From Kalmusia sp. IMI 367209 (Eukaryota; Ascomycota; Dothideomycetes; Pleosporales; Didymosphaeriaceae): a DNA stretch of 64,000 bases. This document shows, piece by piece, positions 55,681 to 64,000 of the stretch; the first letter of the stretch is position 1, and each line of letters starts with the position of its first letter. The translations under genes were made by a program, and so were the position numbers. The notes beneath the pieces are model-generated. The model had not been told where the DNA came from. It worked only from the letters and a program-made list of their open reading frames with translations, and made no database searches. The DNA lies in the NCBI GenBank assembly GCA_027946365.1, contig JAPEUQ010000013.1:248001-312000 (forward strand). Direction: 5' to 3'.

Positions 55681-56469
55681 ATGAAGTACCTTCTCCCTAC
55701 TCTCGGCTTTGCCGCCGCCGTTGCTGCTCACGGCTACGTCGACAACGCGACGATTGCGAATAAGGTTTACACCTTCTATCAACCATACACGGACCCGTAC
55801 ACGTCGCCAACGCCCCAGCGCATCTCGCGCCCCATTCAGGGCAACGGACCCATCCAAGATGTGACCATTGCCGACCTTCAATGTGGTGGCTACTCTGAGG
55901 GAGGCATCGTTGGCTCATCACCTGCCGCTCTTCACGCCGAAGTCGCTGCCGGTTCTCAGATCTCGCTCCGATGGACGCTGTGGCCTGACAGCCATGTTGG
56001 TCCCGTTGTGACCTACATGGCCCGCTGCCCCGATGCGGGTTGCAACAACTACATGCCAGGATCTTCGTACGTACACGAACTTAGGTAATTTGGATATCGC
56101 TAACTGTAGCCAAGCGCCGTCTGGTTCAAGGTCAAAGAGGAGGGCCGTGAAGGCACCTCCAATGTGTGGGGCGACACCAAGCTCATGAAGGCCGGTGGCG
56201 TCGCCACTTACACCGTGCCTAGCTGCCTGAAGCCTGGTTACTACCTCGTTCGCCACGAAATCATTGCTCTGCACGCTTCCTACACCTACCCTGGTGCGCA
56301 ATTCTACCCCGGCTGCCATCAGCTCAAGGTCACTGGCTCTGGATCCACCACTCCATCAGGGCTTGTAGCCTTCCCCGGTGCTTACAAGGGCACTGATGCT
56401 GGTATCACTTACGATGCGTACAAGGCGCAGACTTACACAGTGCCGGGACCGAAGGTCTTCACTTGCTAG
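55681..56469 (+). CDS. AA9 lytic polysaccharide monooxygenase (formerly GH61)
   Basis: This is a secreted copper enzyme that oxidatively cleaves cellulose or related glucans. Two exons (55681-56066, 56115-56469) give 246 residues. A 16-residue signal peptide (MKYLLPTLGFAAAVAA) is followed directly by HGYVDN, so His1 of the mature protein forms the copper brace. The second copper His is in WPDSHVGPVVTYMA. HASYTYPGAQFYPGCHQLKV carries the axial Tyr and conserved Gln. The intron acceptor at CAAG (56114) restores YMPGSSAVWFKVKEEG, the family motif. There is no carbohydrate-binding module; the protein ends GPKVFTC. Confidence 0.94.
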
Positions 56470-57014
56470 ATGAGTTTTTGATGCTCGGGCGGGAGAAATC
56501 TTGCCCTTGATGTCATCATTGTATATATTCGCTTCAAATTTATCGGTCTTAATGATCGTAACAATATTACCTACGTGCTGTGCAGTCACATTGTGTAATC
56601 CTTTGATATCTTGACAAGATCTTAGTCACCCTAATGTGAGATACTAACATCGACTCCATGCGGCCCTTGCTATGTCCATCAACAGATAATTGGTGCTGAC
56701 TAAATACTACTGGTCCTCACAAGGTATGCGACTGCTTCCATTGTGCAGAGCACATTATAGCCCTTCGACATTCTTACCACGCATCAATATCAGGATTTCA
56801 GATCATCGTGCACTCACAACGCAACTTCAACAATGCAGTCCATGAAGTATAAAGCAATTCCCAATATCCACCATGTACTAGTCAAAACACTCCACGAGCA
56901 ACAGAGAACACAGGACAGTTCAGCTTCTGAACGAATAGGTTTCTTCAAACGCTTTCTGAGCTCTTGACTCATCTAGCAGACTGAGCATCTAAAACAGCTC
57001 ACCTCCCTAACAAC
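56470..57014. other. Intergenic region, no gene seen
   Basis: About 545 bp between the LPMO stop and the CCCH gene start. No feature recognised. Confidence 0.5.
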
Positions 57015-57743
57015 ATGGTTTCCTCTTCACGCAAGCGCGCCACTGCCGCCAGGAAGGCAAAGCTCGGCGGCCGCAAGGATTCGGTGACTAATTCATCGCA
57101 GTGCAACAATACTATCAACCAAACAGCAGTCAACGAGACCAACGCTAGGTGCGAGGAAGCTCCACTCCCGATGGCCTGGCCATACCCTGAACTGACATCA
57201 ACCACACACATCAATGCCAAGGGTGACGAAGAGCAGCTCGTCGGTGGATGGGTTACCACTCGTGGTCAGAGGGTCCGGCGCGATATCGGTGGGATCTTTC
57301 AGGAGGAAGCATTGTCTTCGGACGTCAACCCCAACACTGAATTCGCGAAGCCAGGGCACCCTCTCCACGAGTTATGGAAGCAGTATAACTCTGGAAGACC
57401 TACAGAGTACAAGCCCAATACCGTACCGATCAACCTTCGTCCTGAGCAACAGGCAAAAGCTGCTGAGAAGGACGCAGAGAAGGGCATCACCTACGTAGAC
57501 GCTGCCAGCCATAATCTCAAGGGCAACGTAGAAAAGACTAAGAAGCACATTACCGGCATCAAGGAGTGCCCGTACTGGTCCCAGGGCCGCTGCAAACATG
57601 TGGACACGTGCCACTTCCTGCATCCGCCGGAGAAGGCGCCCAAAAATTCGCCTGCAAGTCCTTGGCGAAGTGGCACTGCTCCAGGGGGCATGCGTGTGGG
57701 TGGAAGCACCCGTCCGAGTGGGCTCATCGCCGTTGGACACTGA
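57015..57743 (+). CDS. CCCH zinc-finger protein, second finger displaced by a frameshift
   Basis: The open frame gives 242 residues. The first finger CPYWSQGRCKHVDTCHFLH (C-x7-C-x5-C-x3-H) lies near residues 194-212. The N-terminus is basic (SSRKRATAARKAKLGGRK). Right after the finger, at a run of five A (57642-57646), the neighbouring frame takes over coding-like sequence. It holds CKSLAKWHCSRGHACGWKH, a second perfect C-x7-C-x5-C-x3-H finger, then SEWAHRRW, and ends at 57802. In the printed frame the tail (SPWRSGTAPGGMRVGG..) is low complexity. One missing A, or two extra, would restore a tandem-finger protein. Probable RNA-binding function. Confidence 0.75.
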   Translation: MVSSSRKRATAARKAKLGGRKDSVTNSSQCNNTINQTAVNETNARCEEAPLPMAWPYPELTSTTHINAKGDEEQLVGGWVTTRGQRVRRDIGGIFQEEALSSDVNPNTEFAKPGHPLHELWKQYNSGRPTEYKPNTVPINLRPEQQAKAAEKDAEKGITYVDAASHNLKGNVEKTKKHITGIKECPYWSQGRCKHVDTCHFLHPPEKAPKNSPASPWRSGTAPGGMRVGGSTRPSGLIAVGH

Positions 57744-57802
57744 GGGTTGGCATAATGGATTGGTTACTCATTTTCCCTTCTTTCTTGCTGGTTGAGTTAT
57801 GA

Positions 57803-58476
57803 TATTGAATTTCATTGATTATGAGATCTGCTGGTAGGTCTAACTCTTTAGTAATATACCCATCTGTTCTGAGAAATGTCTTCTTCTTAGTGATGTGTCC
57901 TCGATCGATCTAGACAAGAATTTACCATCCGCTCAGATATTGAGGCCATAGAGAGGGAGAGAGATCTTGTATCTTTGGTAACGTTGCCTTCGAGCAACCA
58001 AGTATAATAGCGAGTAGAGTAAGGGGAACTAAATCAAAGCTGCAACTGTATTACAAGATTAATGAATTGATATTGTGATGGCACTTCCAGTACTCTTTAG
58101 CGCCGTAAATCGATCGTAGTAGTGAGAGTGCGGTGGAGAAAGATGCCGATGCACGTAGAAGCAGGGGTGACGTCGGAGTTTCGCGTAAACTAGCACCCCA
58201 CAAACGGACTCGGTCCCTGGCTGGGCAACCACACACTCTAGACACACGACAGCCCCGAACATACCTTCCCTTGTTCAGTGCACCCATATTCCAACTTTGC
58301 AATACTTCTGGAAGAGCCAATTGCATATCTTCTACTCGTTTTCGCCACCGGATACTCGCATTTCGTGTGAGGTGAGTGTGTCTGTGCTCGTTGTGTACCC
58401 CACTATATCTGCTGAGCTCTTGTGAACACGGTAGCTAACAGCTTCCCGCGTAGCACAACGCGACCACCCACCCACC
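57803..58476. other. Intergenic region, no gene seen
   Basis: About 670 bp between the CCCH gene and Tudor-SN, presumably including the Tudor-SN promoter. Short frames only. Confidence 0.5.
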
Positions 58477-61361
58477 ATGTCCCTCCTCGAAGCCAAAGTA
58501 AAGAGCGTTCTCTCTGGCGACACGGTTATACTGCACAACATTAGCAACCCTAAGCAAGAGCGCACGCTGAGCTTAGCCTTCGTCACTGCGCCTAGGTTGC
58601 GGAGGGAAGGAGACGAGGTAGGTCACATTCCACAAATTATCTCACATTACACTGCACATACATATATCATATTGGATGGAGTTACATTGTCTGCTTTTGG
58701 CAAGACGTCGGCATGCTAGGAGTAGTCCCTTGTCATACAGCGCTGCAGCGTTCATTATGGATGTTAGTACATTGAAGATAGAGCTGACAGTCACAGCCAT
58801 TTGCTTTCGAATCACGAGACTTTCTCCGCCGCCAGCTCGTTGGCAAAGTGGTACAATTCAAAGTACTATACAAGATCCCCACAGGCGCCAACCGTGAGTA
58901 TGGCCTCATCTCGCTACCAAACCGAACATCGTTGCCCGATCTCGCTGTCGCCGAAGGCTGGCTGAAGCTTCGAGACGACGCTGGTCGTAAAGACGACTCG
59001 GAGGAGGCTTCTGCTCTCTTGGAGAAGCTTCAAGTGTTCGAGGCACGCGCCAAGGCAGACTCAAAGGGCTTATGGCAGGAATCCGGCGGCAGGATCAATT
59101 CGAGCTCCGAATTGAGTGATCCGAAACAATTTGTTGAGGAAAACAAGGGCAAAGATATTACCTGTAAGTGTAGAAGTAGGCTTGGACGGAACTAAGATGG
59201 CTAATCGCCAGCAGCAATTGTTGAGAAGGTCCTCGCCGGTGACCGTCTCATTGTTCGGCTACTACTCTCCCCGACCGAACACGTACAAACGATGGTCCTC
59301 CTTGCGGGTGTTCGAGCACCAGCCACAAAGCGAACGAACCCTTCGGATGGCAAGGAACAGCCAGCAGAGCCTTTGGGTGACGAATCGCAACAATTCGTGG
59401 AGACGCGGTTACTGCAGCGAAATGTTGTCGTCAATGTGCTAGGGACAAGCCCCAACGGACAAATCGTGGCGACTGAGAAGCACCCCACAAATGGCAGCAT
59501 TGCACCATCCCTGCTTAAGGCAGGTCTGGCGAAATGCACCGATCACCACACTACCTTGCTCGGATCAGAAATGAGCACTCTCAGGCAAGCTGAGAAGAGT
59601 GCGAGGGACAGCAAGCAGGGCGTCTACCAAGGCCATGTTGCGCAGAAGACTTCGTCAGCTAACGAGAACGAAGCAATCGTGAGCAGAGTTCAGAGCGCCG
59701 ATACCCTTTTCTTGAGGAACAAGGCAGGCGCCGAAAAACGCATCAACCTCAGCAGTGTCCGCCAGCCAAAACCGACTGACCCTAAGCAGTCGCCATGGGG
59801 ACCGGAAGCGAAGGAGTTCCTGCGCAAGAAATTGATTGGAAAGCACGTGAAGTTCCACATCGACGGAAAGCGACCCGCCACCGAAGGCTACGATGAGCGC
59901 GAGATGGCTACCGTGACATATCAAGGCAAGAACATTGGTCTAGTGCTCGTAGAGAATGGCCTAGCTTCCGTTATCCGTCACCGTCAAGATGACACGGACC
60001 GTAGCCCAATCTACGACGACCTCCTACTCGCCGAATCAGCTGCTCAAGAGACGCAGAAGGGACTCTGGTCACCTAAGGCTCCCGCGGCTAAGCAGTACGT
60101 TGACTACTCGGAGTCGCTCGAGAAAGCAAAGCGCCAGCTCACCCTGCTTTCACGGCAACGCAAGGTCCCCGCCATTGTGGACTTCGTGAAGTCAGGATCT
60201 CGATTCACTGTCCTTGTTCCTCGCGAGAACGCAAAGCTTACCTTCGTTCTTTCTGGTATCCGTGCACCACGGTCTGCAAGAAACCCTACTGATAAGGGCG
60301 AGCCGTTTGGACAGGAGGCGCACGACTTTGCGAACAAGCGGTGCCAGCAGCGAGATGTTGAAATCGATGTCGAGGATTGCGACAAGGTAGGTGGCTTCAT
60401 TGGCGCCCTCTACATCAACCGCGAGAACTTTGCAAAGACCCTTGTTGAGGAGGGTCTTGCATCTGTACATGCCTACTCGGCTGAGAAGTCTGGCAATGCA
60501 AACGAGCTCTTTGCTGCCGAGAAGAAAGCGAAGGATGCGCGAAAGGGACTGTGGCATGACTACGACCCTTCGCAAGATGAGGAGGCTGAACAAGCTGATG
60601 CAGGTGCCGAGACCAACGGTCAGAATGGTGATGCTGCAGCAGAACGTCGGAAGGACTATCGTGATGTAGTGGTCACGCATGTCACTGATGAGGGACGACT
60701 AAAGCTGCAACAAGTCGGAACGGGAACAGCCGCCTTGACTGAGCTCATGAACGCCTTCCGTAGCTTCCATTTGAATCCCACAAACAACCAGGGCCTACCT
60801 AATCCCCCGAAGGCCGGCGAATTCGTAGCTGCCAAGTTCACCGCTGACGACGAATGGTACCGAGCCCGCGTGCGACGCAATGACCGAGAAGCAAAGAAGG
60901 CCGAAGTTGTCTACATCGACTATGGCAACTCGGAAGTAATCCCCTGGTCGCGCCTCCGCCCTCTCACGCAGTCACAATTCTCCCCGCAAACCAAGCTGAA
61001 GGCTCAAGCTCAGGATGCGCAGCTCTCCTTCACCCAGCTCCCCGGAAATCCCGAGTATCTTGCCGATGCCGTGAACTTCATTGCCCAGGAGACAGCCGAC
61101 CGCCAACTTGTCGCTAACGTCGACCAAGTGGACAAGGACGGTACGCTCTGGGTCACCCTCTTCGACCCCAAGCAGAGCGACAAGCCTGATCAGAGCATCA
61201 ACGCAGAAGTCATCAGTGAGGGTCTCGCCATGGTGCCGAAGAAGTTGCGGACTTGGGAACGCAGTGCGACCGATATCCTAGGTCCCTTGAACAAAAGACA
61301 GACGATTGCGAAGGAGGAGAGGAGGGGTCAATGGGAGTATGGCGATCTTACCGAGGACTAG
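58477..61361 (+). CDS. Tudor staphylococcal nuclease (Tudor-SN/SND1)
   Basis: An RNA-binding cofactor with several SNase-like domains and a Tudor domain, linked to RNA decay, stress granules and transcription in eukaryotes. Three exons (58477-58617, 58797-59163, 59215-61361) give 884 residues, the family length. The SN1 start is SLLEAKVKSVLSGDTVILHN. Further SN repeats begin near SIVEKVLAGDRLIVRLLLSP (about 170), ENEAIVSRVQSADTLFLR and ARSVPAIVDFVKSGSRFTVL-like sequence (about 490). The Tudor core is FVAAKFTADDEWYRARVRR, then VVYIDYGNSEVIPWSRLRPL (about 715-770). A partial SN5 closes the protein. Intron 1 (179 nt) interrupts REGDE/PFAFESRDFLRRQL. Confidence 0.95.
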
Positions 61362-62018
61362 ATGCACAAAGTCTCGTTATCAGTCGTTCCGGGCGTTTTT
61401 GACAGGCGACACATGCATATGGGTTGGCAAGAGACGGTGTGCCCCCTCCTTTATTGTAAGAGGAGGCACGGGTTGAGAATGATCATAGCTAACGGTCTTG
61501 GGTATTCCTCGCTTTTGCTTAAGCGTATCGGTTGAGGTTGCATAGCGGGTAGATACACTCAAAAGTATAGTCAAAATGATATAGTGGTTCTCGAAACCGA
61601 CTTCAGCCTACTGCGGCTGCAAAACACATTCTGCCCTACTGACAAGCAGGAGTATTCACATTTCCTTGTACAAATTCACATGCAGTAAAGCGCCATCAGT
61701 GCAAGCACGTGACCTCTCGCGATGAGAGAAGGTACTATATAGAGCTCACAACAATATGGTTGGAGCGGAACGACTATGAATCTCGCTATCGCGGCCAAGG
61801 TGTCCCTTCCCTCCTCGTATGTAGGCATCAGCCAGTCGTTCGTGATTTACCAATTGCACCTCCGCACAGCCCAGCAGGTGGCGGGACAAGGCTGACAGCC
61901 ACACCCCGCTCTAAGCTGAGCTTGTTCTAACGTTTATTTCGCAACCTTCAAGATAGCAACGCTAAGACTATATCCTCTCCGAAAGCCACATCGTTCAGCT
62001 TCAACAACACGCGACAGT
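61362..62018. other. Intergenic region upstream of the NLR gene
   Basis: About 655 bp. No gene recognised; it presumably includes the NLR promoter. Confidence 0.5.
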
Positions 62019-64000
62019 ATGCGCCTTTTACGACGCTGCGACATCGGCGGTTACAGTCTGACTCAATTCAATGATGATACAACTCCCTCATATGCAATAC
62101 TTTCGCATACGTGGGGAGCAGATGCTGAGGAGGTCACCTTCGACGATATAAACAATGACGTTGATAATGATAAGCCTGGGTACGAGAAGATTCAATTCTG
62201 TGGAGAGCAAGCTGCGCGGGACGGCCTAGAATGGTTTTGGATAGATACATGTTGCATCAACAAGTCGAACAAGGCCGAACTCTCACAGGCTATCAAATCC
62301 ATGTTTCGCTGGTACCAGAACGCGACAAAATGCTACGTCTACCTATCGGATGTATCGACAGTCAAGCGGAAAACAAGTGGCAAAATCGTTCATTGGGAGT
62401 CAGCTCTTCGAGGCAGCCGTTGGTTCACTCGGGGTTGGACTCTCCAGGAGCTTCTTGCACCAAGATCCATCGATTTTTTCTCCAGGGAGCGCAAGTTTCT
62501 AGGCAGCAAAATATCGCTGACGCAACAAATCCACGAAATCACGGGTATACCTAAAGCAGCAATCCGAGGAGCGCGTTTGTCCCAATTCACTATTGATGAG
62601 CGATTATTATGGATAGAACACCGTCAAACTAAGCTCGCAGAAGATAGAGCGTATTCATTATTAGGCCTTTTCAATGTTTATATTGCACCACTTTATGGTG
62701 AGGGGACAGAGGGAGCATTCAGACGACTACTTGACGAAGTTCACAAGCTGAATAGATGTATCCAGGCTATACGTCTCACAGATCCACGAGACGACAAGAG
62801 GCGTATTGAAGATACAAAAGGAGGTCTGGTCAATGGCTCATATCGCTGGGTGCTTGATCATCCTAATTTCCATCAGTGGCAATGCGACCTACAAAGCCGA
62901 CTGCTATGGATCAAAGGTGACCCAGGCAAGGGGAAGACGATGCTTCTTTGTGGTATCATTAATGAAATGAAAGAATCAAGATCGCACCATCTATCTTTCT
63001 TCTTCTGCCAAGGTACCGACTCGCGTATCAATAACGCCACTGCCGTGTTGCGAGGTCTAATCTACCTGCTTGTCGACCAGCACCCTTCATTGAGCGTGCA
63101 CTTACGAAAGAGGTACGACCAATCAGGAAAATCCATTTTTGAAGATGCAAATGCTTGGGTCGCCGTATCAGATGTTTTTACAAACATGGTCCACGATCCT
63201 CAACTGAAGGCTGCCTGCTTGATCGTCGACGCCCTTGACGAATGCATCGCAGACTTACCAAAACTCTTAGACTTGATCATCTATACCTCATCATCATCTT
63301 CAACCCACGTAAAATGGCTCTTTTCAAGTCGAAACGAGGTTTCCATCGAACAGAAGCTGAAATCTGTTGACACACGCGCGAGACTGAGCCTAGAGCTGAA
63401 GCAGAACGCGGAGCAGGTGTCCCATGCCGTTAACGTGTACATTGATGACAAACTGTCCCATATTGAGTCACTTGAAGACAGCGACTTACGGTACCAACTT
63501 CGAGATACTTTACGCCAGAAAGCAAATGGCACATTCCTTTGGGTCGCACTCGTTGTACAGGAGCTTGAAAAACCCGAGACCTGGGATCCTTTGAAAGTGG
63601 TTGAAGAAGCTCCAACCGGCTTATACGAACTTTACGACCGCATGGTAAATCAGATTCGACAGCTAAGCAAGCGAAACTCTGAGATTTGTCTGCTTTTACT
63701 CTCTATTGTCTCTGTCGCATACCGTCCGCTTCACCTAGCTGAGATAGGCAGTTTATGTGGACTATCGGGCCAGACTACGGTAATGACAGGAGTCTCAAGA
63801 AAGATTGTGGCAATGTGTGGCTCATTTATCACCATTCGAGATGACCAGGTGTACCTCATCCATCAGTCAGCTAAGGACTACTTAAACGAGGATGTACGAG
63901 CTGCAGTGTTACAGACTCAGGGCAAGATTCATTATCACATATTTTCTCAGTCGCTTAAGCTCATGTCCAGTGTATTGAAGCGCGACATGTATGGTCTACA
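62019..64000 (+). CDS. HET-NACHT NLR-type protein (3' end beyond right edge)
   Basis: The frame from ATG 62019 is open to the window end: 660 codons and no intron. The N-terminal HET domain has SYAILSHTWGADAEEVTFDD (about residue 26), FWIDTCCINKSNKAELSQAI, YQNATKCYVYLSDV, then SRWFTRGWTLQELLAP and the closing AEDRAYSLLGLFNVYIAPLYGEG. A NACHT NTPase follows: Walker A in WIKGDPGKGKTML (about 305) and a Walker B-like CLIVDALDEC (about 400), then KWLFSSRN (sensor-like). This is the HET-E/HET-D layout; WD40, ankyrin or TPR repeats would be expected beyond the edge. Such proteins control vegetative incompatibility and probably innate immunity by triggering cell death upon ligand sensing. Confidence 0.92.
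   Translation, partial: MRLLRRCDIGGYSLTQFNDDTTPSYAILSHTWGADAEEVTFDDINNDVDNDKPGYEKIQFCGEQAARDGLEWFWIDTCCINKSNKAELSQAIKSMFRWYQNATKCYVYLSDVSTVKRKTSGKIVHWESALRGSRWFTRGWTLQELLAPRSIDFFSRERKFLGSKISLTQQIHEITGIPKAAIRGARLSQFTIDERLLWIEHRQTKLAEDRAYSLLGLFNVYIAPLYGEGTEGAFRRLLDEVHKLNRCIQAIRLTDPRDDKRRIEDTKGGLVNGSYRWVLDHPNFHQWQCDLQSRLLWIKGDPGKGKTMLLCGIINEMKESRSHHLSFFFCQGTDSRINNATAVLRGLIYLLVDQHPSLSVHLRKRYDQSGKSIFEDANAWVAVSDVFTNMVHDPQLKAACLIVDALDECIADLPKLLDLIIYTSSSSSTHVKWLFSSRNEVSIEQKLKSVDTRARLSLELKQNAEQVSHAVNVYIDDKLSHIESLEDSDLRYQLRDTLRQKANGTFLWVALVVQELEKPETWDPLKVVEEAPTGLYELYDRMVNQIRQLSKRNSEICLLLLSIVSVAYRPLHLAEIGSLCGLSGQTTVMTGVSRKIVAMCGSFITIRDDQVYLIHQSAKDYLNEDVRAAVLQTQGKIHYHIFSQSLKLMSSVLKRDMYGL

Overview
The window is nuclear DNA of a filamentous ascomycete. 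Coding regions are broken by short GT..AG introns, mostly about 45-60 nt. Single-copy fungal housekeeping genes (SOD1, TAL1, histone H4, clathrin light chain, CDC37, Tudor-SN) lie beside typical fungal accessory families (HET-domain proteins, an AA9 monooxygenase, a caleosin, an N-terminal helical domain joined to zinc fingers). Family content suggests a dothideomycete, probably Pleosporales; this is an inference from gene types, not a measured placement. I found about 31 protein-coding loci, one tRNA and one clear gene relic. Most exon joins were checked by hand for phase and read as continuous proteins of the expected length.

Layout. 1-6.5 kb: an edge-truncated SDR, an ACS-type MFS carrier, a FAD-dependent amine-oxidase-like enzyme and a VOC protein. 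6.6-10.7 kb: two membrane proteins of unknown function. 11-17.3 kb: SOD1, transaldolase, a second SDR and an acylglycerol-phosphate acyltransferase, all on the minus strand. 18.3-25.5 kb: a caleosin, a 1289-residue regulator carrying two classes of zinc cluster, and a small coiled-coil protein. 27.2-32.2 kb: cytochrome b5 reductase, a third SDR divergent from an alpha/beta hydrolase, and a single-pass surface protein.

33.4-38.8 kb is the most unusual stretch. Two convergent HET-domain (allorecognition and cell-death family) genes are followed directly by a decayed viperin (RSAD2-type antiviral radical SAM enzyme) gene. It keeps recognisable C-terminal viperin blocks but has several in-frame stops and a frameshift. 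A third HET protein, of HET-NACHT NLR type, begins at 62.0 kb and runs off the right edge.

39.4-62 kb: tRNA-Val(AAC) with a 10-nt intron, a DOMON-cytochrome b561 protein, a DUF8035-like charged-repeat protein with two homopolymer frame breaks, histone H4, clathrin light chain, an RTT103-like CID protein, CDC37, a GFA/CENP-V protein, an AA9 LPMO, a CCCH protein whose second finger is hidden by a frameshift, and Tudor-SN.

No mobile element, CRISPR array or clear biosynthetic cluster was seen. The housekeeping genes act independently. The common theme of the accessory genes is self/non-self or antiviral defence.
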